64,000 nucleotides of DNA from NCBI GenBank assembly GCA_029237695.1, contig CM055274.1, positions 70,050,828-70,114,827 on the forward strand, read 5' to 3'. The notes below the pieces were generated by a model. The model saw nothing but the letters and a program-made list of their open reading frames with translations, searched no databases and had not been told where the DNA came from. The position numbers and the translations under genes were made by a program. Below, one piece after another: positions 11,231-22,780 of this stretch. Source of the stretch: Conchocele bisecta (Eukaryota > Mollusca > Bivalvia > Lucinida > Thyasiridae). The first letter of the stretch is position 1. Every line of letters starts with the position of its first letter.

Positions 11231-12080
11231 CACTGTATTGATTTTTAACTAGTGCATCATACGTGTGTATGTATTTGAACACACCGTGTTATAACTCTGT
11301 GAACGCCCACATTATGCAATGAAGTTGTGTATCCATACATCATACAACCGTTATGGTGTACTTATCATCGGCCTTATTATTACAAATGAGAAACTTTAAA
11401 GGTATGTGCCAACTTAATAGGCACAAACTGTTCTTTATATCAGAGATATCATCCGAAACATTTTTTGGCAAAGTAAACATTCATTCACCATTACCCCAAG
11501 TATTGATTGACACTATTATACATTTTATATCAGACGTAACTTGCCACACTGATATCAGTGGCGATAACCGTGTTTCCTTAAAATGTTAACGGACATTAAT
11601 ATTTATACTCTGTATTTATTTTTTGATGTGCAAGTATCATACTTTATAATCTGTCGAAAATATTATTTTTTCAGGTGACGCATTTAATTAGTATAAATAA
11701 TTAAAATTTTCATATGAAAATATCCTGGTACCAACGAGCGTCACTATCAGTAAACTATATATTACTGAATGATTATATCTGTATAGCGGCCACTGTAACC
11801 TTTAGAACTGGTGGAATAGTGACACAATTATACACTTTTTTAATTTCTATAACAAACATTTTGTGCCTATTGAGTGGGCATGTACCTTTAAAGCGATGTG
11901 TTTGGTAGGTAAGAAGATGTACATTTCGTCAACTTTTGATGTCTTTTACGGAAACTATCGTAAATTTTGTAAACATTGTTCACGAGATATCGCGCATCTT
12001 CTTCGACACAAAAGCACATTGATCGTCTCATTAATATTGACTGTAACGCATATATCCTGACATATCAACTGCTACAAGGT
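11231..12080. other. AT-rich flank with an old dispersed repeat
   Basis: No gene is supported. About 11540-11880 is related, with many substitutions, to 63125-63440 (shared CACTGATATCAG, TATCTGTATAG, AACTGGTGGAAT), so it is an old repeat. A 16-codon open stretch from the ATG at 11353 ends in a good phase-1 splice donor (AAAG|GTATGT, 11401). It could be a signal-peptide exon for the receptor gene starting at 13.2 kb, but its hydrophobic core is short. Confidence 0.4.
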
Positions 12081-12509
12081 GTATGATCACTTGGTTACAA
12101 CAGCAACAACAAGTACTGAAACTTCCAAAAGCCTTCAAAGTACGTATTCTTTTATTTTGTCCTTATTATGTAACGGATTTTGATGAAATATGGCGCATCA
12201 AACGCATCTTGTTAAGCTGCATTTGGTGGTCTCTGTACTTTGGCTCTCAAACTTCTGTCGTTTTTACAAAGAATCGATTTCCGTGTCTACTGACACGGAA
12301 ATCGATTCTTCGCAAAAACGAAATAAATATGTGCCGAACTCCCGGGATCACCAAATGCAGCTCATAAAGATTCGTTTGCTTCGCCATATTTCATCAAAAT
12401 TAATCCGTTGCCAATTAAGGAAAATATCAAATAATACTTACTTTGGAGTGTGCACGCTTTCAACCCTTTCAGCCATTGTTGTTTTTGTTGTAACCACGTG
12501 ATCATGCAC
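12081..12509. mobile_element. Foldback element, copy 1
   Basis: Long inverted repeat. TGATCACTTGGTTACAACA at the left end pairs with the right end near 12509. The centre is a near-perfect palindrome around GAATCGATTTCCGTGTC at 12270-12320. A related copy lies at 42221-42579, and a core-only copy at 41868-41975. No protein is encoded. Confidence 0.75.
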
Positions 12510-12877
12510 ATTGATGTATGTATAGGTTACTTGTGTTTGATTTGTATGTGGATATATGCACGAGTTCTGCAGCGTGCGATACTCGTATTGAGCGACGTTA
12601 GGAGCGCGTTATCGTTGCGCGGAGGAACGAGTGGCATATATCTACATATAATTCAACTAACCTGTTTATTATATACGTACATCACTAGAAACTTATATGC
12701 GCCTACAAAAATATACAAAATATAAATAAATAAACAAATTAGTGGTGATTAAATGAGAATTAACTATTTTGCGAGACGAAACGTATATATTATTATTGAT
12801 GTCATGCTTGTAACTGTTATATAAATAAAATATGTTTAAACCAAACGTAGTTCCGGCACTGACCAATATGAATTATA
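12510..12877. other. AT-rich spacer, nothing recognised
   Basis: I see no exon-like segment, RNA gene or repeat shared with other parts of the window. Confidence 0.5.
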
Positions 12878-13149
12878 ATGCACTCTATAAATATCACGCA
12901 ATCTGATTGGCTGATGGTCATACATTACATGTATATCATTGTTGATGAACGGTCGCAACTTATTTCAATATGTATTCCTACACCAGTAGTAAAGGAGTGC
13001 ATTAGAAATAGGTTAACCGCATTGTAATTTTGAAATTTGCGGCGTATATCAGAAAACGATAGGTCGCAAAACATGTTTAATTAAACAGATTTTCCGACTT
13101 ATCATATTCTGATATACGCCGCAAATTTGAAAATTACAATACAGTTAAC
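12878..13149 (+). mobile_element. Hairpin repeat, copy 1
   Basis: Nearly identical to 14951-15247 (same orientation). Its right half is an inverted repeat built on TTTGCGGCGTATATCAGAAA. This copy has a short loop (about 13066-13082), whereas copy 2 carries extra bases there. It lies just upstream of the PAN-like exon. Confidence 0.75.
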
Positions 13150-13260
13150 CCTATGCTCACGATACCTCAATATGGAACATATTGATGGCTTGCTTTCCAT
13201 TGTGGTCAATGGAAAACGAAAATACGTATAACAAGCATAGTTACTTATTTCAATTTGCAG

Positions 13261-13449
13261 TGTTGACAGACACGGTATTGGTGGCCAATGAGATCGACTG
13301 TGGCGTGGCATGCTGGCAGTCTGCCAACTGCTCTAGCTACAGTTTCCATGACAATGGGACTTGTCGTCGTTTAGACGACCCACTCGATGGTTACAACTCC
13401 ACGGAGTTCGAATACAACGCCAACGTCCAGAAACACGAACATGATACTG
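13261..13449 (+). CDS. PAN/Apple-like exon of a mucin-type receptor
   Basis: A 189-base exon between acceptor TTTGCAG (ending 13260) and donor CTG|GTAATA, phase 1 at both ends. It encodes about 63 residues with cysteines spaced as C-x3-C-x5-C-x11-C (CGVACWQSANC then NGTC) and aromatic SYSF between them. This pattern fits part of a PAN/Apple or similar extracellular binding module. Symmetric phase-1 ends are typical of shuffled extracellular domains. It matches in phase the CUB-like exon at 15916 and is likely the N-terminal ectodomain of the same protein. The signal-peptide exon was not found with confidence. The PAN identity is inferred from a short sequence. Confidence 0.6.
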
Positions 13450-13464
13450 GTAATATTGGCACAT

Positions 13465-13705
13465 ATATATGGCTGTGATTGGAGAGATAGGGATTTTGGT
13501 GACCTGTGTCGCTGTTGATCAAACAGCACACTCCTGTTGTCTGATAACTGGCTATAATGATTGTTAGAAGCTTGGCAGTTGTTTCATTAATGGAATGGCG
13601 AACAGTGCAGATCATAGCCAGAGTGTGCGGATGCACAGGCTGATCTGGATCTACACTTGCCGCAAAAGACATCAGTCCCATTTCGCCAGTCACAACCGCA
13701 TATAC
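13465..13705 (-). mobile_element. Dispersed repeat with TGGCTGTGACTGG ends, copy 1
   Basis: Shares GATCCAGATCAGCCTG (here reversed) and the CAGTCACA/TGGCTGTGA end motifs with segments at 39770-39990, 40850-40920, 41215-41300, 42055-42110 and 61395-61570. It lies in the intron after the PAN-like exon. I recall similar repeats in bivalve genomes, but the class (SINE or MITE) is not resolved. Confidence 0.55.
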
Positions 13706-14163
13706 GTATAAAGCATCATTTCAGTGATTCCAAAAACCAGTATGTTATTAAACATATTTATTTTAAATTTGTACGTTATTACGCTATTGTTTCGCCCTAT
13801 ATATGGTATAGCATCATGCACAAAACAGCAACCGCCACAATAACCCAAATTCGGGTTACTGGCACAGCATAAGGTATATGGGGTTAAGGTCTGTCAACTG
13901 AGAAGCTATTCCGCAAATGGCTCGTAGAACCATCTGATTTCTCCCTACATAACTGAGAAATATATGCCAGATTTATCATCAAAGTATAATTCTCCTGTAT
14001 AACCCGCAAATGGCTACACCTATATCCGTGTTTCCGGTGTCGCGTTGTACATGGTACATTTCTTTCGTAATACCACTGACTCGCTGCACTACTATTTCTA
14101 TCACTGACTCGCTGCACTACTATTTCTATCATGTATGTGTATTATTATAGTTTACCATGCTAT
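13706..14163. other. Intronic sequence with a 28-base duplication
   Basis: No exon recognised. A 28-base unit beginning ACTGACTCGCTGCAC occurs twice in perfect tandem at 14075-14102 and 14103-14130. Confidence 0.6.
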
Positions 14164-14527
14164 AGGAATAATTGGCCTTTTTGTGGAATTTATCGGGGTA
14201 TAAACTTGGAAAAGTCGCGGGAATACTGGACGAAGGCCGGAAGGCCTCGTCCAGTATTCCCGTGACTTTTCCAAGTTTATATCCCCGATAAATTGCACAA
14301 AAAGGCCATTCATTCCTTATAATTCCAGCATTTGAAATAAAATTCATCAAGAAAATGTGTTTATTTTGACAGACGGCAGCCATTTGTTTACATTGACAGC
14401 ACTGACAGCGCACCTGTAGAAAGTAGTTCGGCGTGGGAGTTGACTGGGATATAAATTTTGGACAGAGACTTGCTACGGGCCAGTCAAATGTTAGGGAATT
14501 GTGTAAATATTTTTGTGCTGGAATTAT
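14164..14527 (+). mobile_element. Palindromic-core MITE, copy 1
   Basis: The core hairpin (ACTTGGAAAAGTCGCGGG against its reverse complement) is followed by a unique tail ending ATATTTTTGTGCTGGAATTA. Two more copies lie at 46397-46747 (plus) and 49348-49698 (minus). The three copies share the whole layout and differ by point changes and a short replaced segment near 14370-14420. Confidence 0.8.
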
Positions 14528-14950
14528 TATCTGTTATACAATAGTCACGTACTGGTACACTGTGCATGTGTACACTTGTGTCAAAGCCTGCTCATATATC
14601 ACTAGTTGATCTGAGCATTTATTTTAATCATACTATGTTCTGTTCTGTTCTCTTCCATGCTTAACTGCAATTGCTTAATGCTATAATAAATATTCAATAC
14701 GGAGAAAGTCTAACACATTCAACCATACATACATTCCACTAAGGATCAATCATATATACTGAAGTAAAAAAGAAACATACCACTATACAATAGACAACAC
14801 TGTTGCAAAGTCCAAGTACAGTATGTTATGCTATATGTTTTATTAATCTATTTTGTCCGTTAATTAACAGAACAAAATGCGACATAAAGGCGACGTATAT
14901 GCACACAATACACATACTATAATTTTACTATCCGCATACTACACAATTTC
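14528..14950. other. Intronic spacer, nothing recognised
   Basis: AT-rich sequence without exon-like segments or repeats shared with the rest of the window. Confidence 0.5.
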
Positions 14951-15247
14951 TAATGCACTCTATAAATATCACGCAATCTGATTGGCTGATGGTCATACAT
15001 TACAGGTATATCATTGTTGATGAACGGTCGCAAATTATTTCAATATGTATTCCTACGCCAGTCGTGAAGGAGTGCATTAGAAATAGGTTAACCGCATTGT
15101 AATTTTGAAATTTGCGGCGTATGTCAGAAAACGATAGGTCGGAAAACCTCGTTTAATGGCTCCGCTAGCGCGTCGCCATTAAACAAATTTTCCGATCTAT
15201 CATTTTCTGATATACGCCGCAAATTTGAAAATTACAATACAGTTAAC
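14951..15247 (+). mobile_element. Hairpin repeat, copy 2
   Basis: Second copy of 12878-13149, same orientation, about 95% identical by eye. Its hairpin loop holds an extra GC-rich inverted segment (CGCTAGCGCGTCGCC region, about 15155-15180). Confidence 0.75.
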
Positions 15248-15915
15248 CATATACATGTAGTGTACTCCATTGCTGGAAGTACCCATATTTTATTTTCTAA
15301 AACCGGACGAATGTCAAAGCCTAGTCACACAATATGGCCAACAGGCGTGCGAATTAATTTACACAGGCGCACCGTAGTGAAGGCACCTGTCTCGCGATTC
15401 AGAGGGTGTGTCCAATAGCATGAATGCTTGGTCGAAGGAAACACGTCATTGTGACGTTACTGACATCATATCTCCATAGGTGGCAAACACTAGAGTGGTG
15501 TAAAATACTGCTGCTCTGCAGAGCGAGTGGTGTAATTCACCGTTATATTTGTATAAACTAATGGATGAAATGTAAGAAATAATGGTATACCTGCACAGAG
15601 CTCGGACTCGCGAGCCATACTATTACGGAACGAACATTTCTCAATTTCAATATAGATTGCTTTTTTTCTTACAAATTAAAACAGTTACTTGAACATGTAC
15701 ATTATAAGTTACTGTTCATTTATTGTATTTTTAACAAATTAAATGTGCGGGAGCGTTAGCGGCCGCAGTATTTAGTTCCTTAATACATATACAATGTATA
15801 TATAAAACTACAATATGTGAACAATAAAAGTATGTCGTTAACGCTCCATCGCACTTAGTCCTATACCAATCCCATATGTGAGCGCTATAACTTATACTTA
15901 TTGTTTCCACTACAG
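15248..15915. other. Intronic spacer before the CUB-like exon
   Basis: No exon or repeat recognised. A pyrimidine-rich tract appears only at the acceptor itself (TTGTTTCCACTACAG). Confidence 0.5.
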
Positions 15916-16266
15916 TTGACGGTTGCCAAGTGTTCGTCAGATCTACGACAGTTGGCAAACTTGGAAACAAGACCGAAGGATTCATGCTTAATGCAACGCG
16001 ATTCAGACAATGTCGTTTTGTCGTGGCTACAACAGAGGGACAGTATATCAAACTGAAATTCAAATATCTGTGCTCCTCTGCGTGTAAAACGGCGAACTCC
16101 GCTGAAATTAAATATTTAGACACATCTGGTAACTACGTAACATGTTATGAGTTACCACAAAACGATACCGGGTACAAACAGTTCAATAACATTTCATGTA
16201 ATTGGATTATCGAATATACTGTTGAAGACGGCATATCTGTGGAGATTTATCCCGAAGTTGTATCAG
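15916..16266 (+). CDS. CUB-like exon of the mucin-type receptor
   Basis: A 351-base exon with acceptor TTCCACTACAG and donor CAG|GTACGT, phase 1 at both ends. It encodes about 117 residues. A cysteine near the start (DGCQVFV) is followed by QCRFVVAT, KYLCSSAC and later single cysteines at VTCYE and ISCNW. The alternating hydrophobic beta-strand pattern (YIKLKFKYL, SVEIYPEVV) and length suit a CUB-like or related beta-sandwich ectodomain, but I cannot match the family firmly. Potential N-glycosylation sites include NKT, NAT, NDT and NIS. Its end joins in phase to the mucin exon at 17025, creating a Gly codon across the junction. Confidence 0.7.
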
Positions 16267-17024
16267 GTACGTACTCATGTATTAATGAACGCCGGCTAAT
16301 TACGTATCAACACATATATGGTATCATGTCAGTAAACTACCAATATACTAATGACGCCTATTCGCCTTTCAGTAATATATGGTACATTCCTTACCCTTTC
16401 AACCCTGCATCATATAAAGCCAACTTGTAGAAACACTGTTTTATCCATATGAACCGGCTCGTAACGAGCCGCCTCATCTGGATATGCATCACAACAAGCA
16501 ACATGTTGTTTCTGATGAATGAAATACCCCCCCCCCCCCCTCCAATAAAAAACACACACAACAAAATATCATAGACTCATATAATGTTAAATATTTAGGG
16601 GTGAAAGGGTTAATACCACCAGACAGAATACAACAAGTATATTCCAATTTGATCGGTGTCGAATGAACATACGGATTGGAATCGAATTATATATACATGT
16701 ATATGTATACACTGAGATTTTTATTGGAAAATCCGTAACGTAATTTTCATTCTCCAGTTGGTAACATTTTTGTTTTGTATACCAACTTTCAAACTGTTTC
16801 TTTGCTGCACAAATAAGTACATTTGGAATGGCAATGTACTTTACTATTATTTTGGTAAGCAGTGATTAGTGAGATTTCATTATCGCTGCAACAATGTGTT
16901 CCACTGCAGGTCAATCGATGTGCTGTCTTTCTCGTCAATATTAAATTTCGAAACGATATGCATTTTTTTCTTATTTAATGCCCAATACATGATGAACCAC
17001 CAAGTTGCTTGCACTATCTTCCAG
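16267..17024 (+). other. Intron between CUB-like and mucin exons
   Basis: Contains a fragment with GGCTCGTAACGAGCC (about 16449-16465) and GGGGTGAAAGGGTTAA (about 16598-16613). Both motifs recur at 28.2 kb and 61.6-61.8 kb, which marks an old dispersed repeat. A run of about 12 C lies near 16528. The 3' splice site is CTATCTTCCAG ending at 17024. Confidence 0.55.
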
Positions 17025-20000
17025 GAATTACTACACCAGCGAACCCAACACAGGCAGTATGTGCAAATACAACAGTAAATGTTAAATACATCGGACATCT
17101 ACCTGCAGCATCAACAAAAGCATCAAATACAACAACGGAAAGGCCTGCAGCACCCACATCTACCCAAGCATCAACAACAAATGCATCAAGTACAATAACA
17201 ACAACGCCTGCAGCATCCACATCTACCCAAGCACCAACAACAAATGCATCAAGTACAATAACAACAACGCTTGCAGCATCCACATCTACCCAAGCACCAA
17301 CAACAAATGCATCAAGTACAATAACAACAACGCTTGCAGCATCCACATCTACCCAAGCACCAACAGCAAATGCATCAAGTACAATAACAACAACGCCTTC
17401 AGCATCCACATCTACCCAAGCACCAACAACAAATGCATCAAGTACAATAACAACAACGCCTGCAGCATCCACATCTACCCAAGCACCAACAACAAATGCA
17501 TCCAGTACAATAACAACAACGCCTGCAGCATCCACATCTACCCAAGAACCAACAACAAATGCATCAAGTACAATAACAACAACGCTTGCAGCATCCACAT
17601 CTACCCAAGCACCAACAACAAATGCATCAAGTACAATAACAACAACGCATGCAGCATCCAAATCTACACAAGCACCAGCAACAAATGCATCAAGTACAAT
17701 AACAATAACGCCTGCAGCATCCACATCTACCCATGCACCAGCAACAAATGCATCAAGTACAATAACAACAACGCATGCAGCACCCACATCTACCCAAGCA
17801 CCAACAACAAATGCATCAAGTACAATAACAACAACGCCTGCAGCATCCACATCTACCCATGCACCAGCAACAAATGCATCAAGTACAATAACAACAACGC
17901 ATGCAGCATCCACATCTACCCAAGTACCAACAACAAATGCATCAAGCACAATAACAACAACGCATGCAGCATCCACATCTACCCATGCACCAACAACAAA
18001 TGCATCAAGTGCAATAACAACAACGCCTGCAGCATCCACACCTACCCATGCACCAACAACAAATGCATCAAGTACAATAACAACAAAGCCTGCAGCATCC
18101 ACATCTATCCATGCACCAACAACAAATGCATCAAGTACAATAACAACAACGCATGCAGCATCCACATCTACCCAAGTACCAACAACAAATGCATCAAGTA
18201 CAATAACAACAACGCATGCAGCATCCATATCTACCCAAGCACCAACAATACATGCATCAAGTAAAATAACAACAACATATGCAGCATCCACATCTACCCA
18301 AGCACCAGCAACAAATGCATCAAGTACAATAACCCACACACGCAATGCAGCATCCACATCTACCCATGCACCAACAACAAATGCATCAAGTACAATAACA
18401 ACAACGCCTGCAGCATCCACATCTACCCAACAACTGCACCAACAACCAATGCATCAAGTACAATAACAACAACGCATGCAGCAATCACATCTACCCAAGC
18501 ACCAACAACACATGCATCAAGTACAATAAAAATACAACGCCTCAGCAGCATCCACACCATCTACCCAAGCACCAACAACAAATTCATCAAGTAAAATAAC
18601 AACAACGCATGCAGCATCCACAACTACCCAATCACCAACAATAAATGCATCAAATACAATAACAACAACGCCTGCAGCATCCACATCTACCCAAGCACCA
18701 ACAACAAATGCATCAAGTACAATAACAACAACGCATGCAGCATCCAAATCTACACAAGCACCAGCAACAAATGCATCAAGTACAATAACAATAACGCCTG
18801 CAGCATCCACATCTACCCATGCACCAGCAACAAATGCATCAAGTACAATAACAACAACGCATGCAGCACCCACATCTACCCAAGCACCAACAACAAATGC
18901 ATCAAGTACAATAACAACAACGCCTGCAGCATCCACATCTACCCATGCACCAGCAACAAATGCATCAAGTACAATAACAACAACGCATGCAGCATCCACA
19001 TCTACCCAAGTACCAACAACAAATGCATCAAGTACAATAACAACAACGCATGCAACTGCAGCATGCACACCTACCCATGCACCAACAACAAATGCATCAA
19101 GTACAATAACAACAAAGCCTGCAGCATCCACATCTATCCATGCACCAACAACAAATGCATCAAGTACAATAACAACAACGCATGCAGCATCCACATCTAC
19201 CCAAGTACCAACAACAAATGCATCAAGTACAATAACAACAACGCATGCAGCATCCATATCTACCCAAGCACCAACAATAAATGCATCAAGTAAAATAACA
19301 ACAACACATGCAGCATCCACATCTACCCAAGCACCAGCAACAAATGCATCAAGTACAATAACAACAACGCCTGCAGCATCCACATCTACCCATGCACCAA
19401 CAACAAATGCATCAAGTACAATAACAACAACGCCTGCAGCATCCACATCTACCCATGCACCAACAACCAATGCATCAAGTACAATAACAACAACGCATGC
19501 AGCATCCACATCTACCCAAGCACCAACAACAAATGCATCAAGTACAATAAAAACAACGCCTGCAGCATCCACATCTACCCAAGCACCAACAACAAATTCA
19601 TCAAGTAAAATAACAACAACGCATGCAGCATCCACAACTACCCAATCACCAACAATAAATGCATCAAATACAATAACAACAACGCCTGCAGCATCCACAT
19701 CTACCCATGCACTAACAACAAATGCATCCAGTACAATAACAACAACGCCTGCAGCATCCACATCTACCCATGCACCAACAACCAATGCATCAAGTACAAT
19801 AACAACAACGCATGCAGCATCCACATCTACCCAAGCACCAACAACAAATGCATCAAGTACATTAACAACAACGGATGCAGCACCCACATCTAGCCAAGCA
19901 CCAACAACAAATGCATCAAGTACAATAACAACAACGCCTGCAGCATCCACATCTACCCATGCACCAACAACAAATGCATCAAGTACAATAACAACAACGC

Positions 20001-21064
20001 CTGCAGCATCCACATCTACCCATGCACCAACAACCAATGCATCAAGTACAATAACAACAACGCATGCAGCATCCACATCTACCCAAGCACCAACAACAAA
20101 TGCATCAAGTACATTAACAACAACGGATGCAGCACCCACATCTACCCAAGCACCAACAACAAATGCATCAAGTACAATAACAACAACGCCTGCAGCATCC
20201 ACATCTACCCAAGCACAAACAACAAATGCATCAAGTACAATAACAACAACGCCTGCAGCATCCACATCTACCCAAGTACCAACAACAAATGCATCAAGTA
20301 CACTAACAACAACGGATGCAGCACCCACATCTACCCAAGCACCAACAACAAATGCATCAAGTACAATAACAACAACGCCTGCAGCATCCACATCTACCCA
20401 AGCACCAACAACAAATGCATCAAGTACAATAACAACAACGCCTGCAGCATCCACATCTACCCAAGCACCAACAATAAATGCATCAAATACAATAACAACA
20501 ACGCCTGCAGCATCCACATCTACCCAAGCACCAACAACAAATGCATCAAGTACAATAACAACAACGCCTGCAGCATCCACATCTACCCAGGCACCAACAA
20601 CAAATGCATCAAGTACAATAACAACAACGGCTGCTGCACCCACATCTACCCAAGCACCAACAACAAATGCATCAAGTACAATAACAACAACGCCTGCAGC
20701 ATCCACATCTACCCAAGCACCAACAACAAATGCATCAAGTACAATAACAACAACGCCTGCAGCATCCACATCTACCCAAGCACCAAATGCAGCTATGCAA
20801 ACTACAACAGCGACAGGCACAGCCAACGCACGAGCAACACCAACAATAACACCAACTGCCAATATTGCACTGGTAGCAACCATAGCTAAGGTAGTTCTGT
20901 CAACACCGGCAAAAACAGCAGCAGGACAGTCAGGGTCAACCGTAGGTGGACCTGGGACCGGTGTCATTGTGGGAGCAGTGTTCGGGTCATTGTCGGGACT
21001 AGCCCTAGTCACAGGTATAGCGATCGTCGTGTATCGGAAATTGAAGCCACACTCACATAATCGG
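17025..21064 (+). CDS. Mucin repeat stalk plus transmembrane exon
   Basis: A single large exon entered in phase 1. After a short lead (ITTPANPTQAVCANTT) come about 58 copies of a 21-residue, 63-base unit (TNASSTITTTPAA then STSTQAPT). The unit is rich in Thr/Ser for O-glycosylation and has one N-glycosylation sequon (NAS) each. From about 20790 a non-repeat linker follows, then GGPGTGVIVGAVFGS and GLALVTGIAIVVY, a single membrane span with a basic stop-transfer RKLKPHSHNR. The exon ends in a phase-0 donor (CGG|GTAAGG). The expected product is a type I cell-surface mucin. The repeat frame is interrupted between about 18434 and 18560: a +5 shift creates a stop at 18464-18466, then +2 and +2 indels restore the frame. 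The frame at 20795 equals the frame at 17025. Confidence 0.8.
17105..20790 (+). repeat. 63-base coding minisatellite, about 58 units
   Basis: Tandem array inside the mucin exon. Variant units (CCT/CAT/CTT before GCAGCA; ACCCAAGCA or ACCCATGCA) form a higher-order pattern. Roughly 17641-18300 and 18721-19320 have the same order of variant units. The pair carrying AATTCATCAAGTAAAATA at about 18580 and 19590 is also duplicated about 1 kb apart. Most repeat indels are multiples of three. The opposite strand is open for 831 codons (21012-18517) and 468 codons as a side effect. Confidence 0.93.
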
Positions 21065-21110
21065 GTAAGGAATACCTACAATTCAGCATTCAGGTAACGA
21101 ACTTTGCATT

Positions 21111-21643
21111 ACTGTCTGTTTCACGGAAGCTGCCCAAATTTTACGGCTACATAAACAATTCAAAAACAATATTTTTTTCGATAATATTAAATTAAAGAAA
21201 AAATTACGAATGGGCCTGCTTTTTATTTCGTTAAATTTGGTCAAATATTGATTTTATTGCGAAAACACAATTTCCCCATGTTAAATTCCAATGTCTATGG
21301 GGATTTAACATGGGGACATTTTTAGAATTTCAGAAATACAGGACCGATTTTCAAAATCAACTTTTGTTTTCTTAATTAGATCATTACCAAGCTATCTATC
21401 CAGGTTTCGGAGTCAATTTCCAAATTTCTGACTCCTCCCACAGGTCATCCACCTCCTTTTCCCCCATGTTAAATTCCCATAGACAAATATTTCGTAATAA
21501 AATAAATATTTGACCAAATCACACGAAATAAAAAGAAGGCTCATTCTTAAATTTTCGTTTAATTTAATATTATCGAAAACATATTGTTTTTGAATTGTTT
21601 ATATAGCCGTAACATTTGGGCAGATTTCGTGAAACACAGTAGT
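21111..21643. mobile_element. MITE family F, copy 1
   Basis: Terminal inverted repeats: ACTGTCTGTTTCACGGAAG at the left and CGTGAAACACAGTAG at the right. Interior motifs are GGGAATTTAACATGGGG-like and ATTGACTCCGAAACC-like. Related copies lie at 60347-60904 and from 63697 past the window end. It starts 47 bases after the splice donor of the mucin/TM exon, so it is intronic. Confidence 0.8.
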
Positions 21644-22780
21644 CGAATACGTACTGACTGACAACATAGTGTCATCATTATCAGGCATGTGGCGTCATTC
21701 GGTAACGTCATGTGACGCCGTTGGGCCAAGCAAATGTCAACTTTCAGTTCCTACCATTTCAGAGCCGAGCCTGACAAACGTGATGTCAACATACATTACA
21801 TGTAGGCTAGTTGCGTTTTATGCTATGATGGTCAACTGTAACATGGTTTTCGTTGAAAACTTGGACTTGCTTACGTTGCGTAGTTACACTGACGGTAACG
21901 TCATCTGACGCCGTTCGACCAGTGGAACGTAATTGCTATCAGTTGTAATCCGGATATTGTTACACGGCTGCCGTTGTTCTACACCGCTCACAGCCATGTT
22001 CAAACGTACAGCGCGTGCTGTTTGACCATGACTGTAGACAATGCTCTTTCCGGGATCAAGCCAACACCTACGTGGCATTACGTCACCAGACTAGTTCACA
22101 ACGGTCGCAATGAAATTTTGAAATTGATGCGGCTTCATCACGCGACGTGTACTTCGGCCCCGGAATATGTATGTGTAAATCAGCTGTTTGAATGGAGCAG
22201 ATTATCAAAGTACCGAACATACTGTTTATAGGTTCAAATTACACGATATTTCCGACGGAAATGTAACAAAAACGGCCTACGGCCTACGGCCTTGGGGTTC
22301 AAATAATTCCCTCGTGCCATGGCAAACGTTTACCCACGGCTGACATTGTCGAACCTTATATCAATGCCTGACACGACAGTGTGCCATCCGTCAGTATGTA
22401 TTGGGCCAATGTACAGCTCGATACGTGATACAATACTACTGTCAGCGCCCTATTTTGTTGGGCCGGTATACCTTCAAGTTGGTGCGTGGTGGGTGAGGAG
22501 GCGGGGATGGTGTGCTGCAGTTTCATTTATACTTGTTGCGGTCCCGTTTCGTCTTCTGTGGATGATAAGTGACTGTTTGAAGAGTCACTTGCCCAGAGCT
22601 GCCTCCATACATTATACGAACACAACCATTCGCTGACATTTACAGTAAATATTCATTGGTCAATTCAAGGAATGCCTGATTGCGAAATTGCGAACAGTGT
22701 CTGTTGCAAGCAGTACAAAGCATAAGCATGACCATATTAGTGGGTGAGCCAGACCCAAGCACACAGCGTTGTCATTACCA
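21644..22780. other. Intronic sequence, no gene recognised
   Basis: Slightly more GC-rich than its surroundings, with several short open stretches on both strands and no domain. GGTAACGTCAT followed by TGACGCCGTT occurs twice (about 21701 and 21895). A short CTACGGC triplication lies at 22275-22292. I would not call an exon here. Confidence 0.5.

Noticed and set aside
18517..21012. 831-codon minus-strand frame as a gene
   Set aside because: It is the mirror of the 63-base coding repeat. The sense frame has splice sites in phase, a membrane span and glycosylation sites; the antisense has none.
21669..22636. Possible exons in the slightly GC-richer segment after MITE F
   Set aside because: Short frames on both strands, no paired splice sites in a phase fitting the receptor, no domain.
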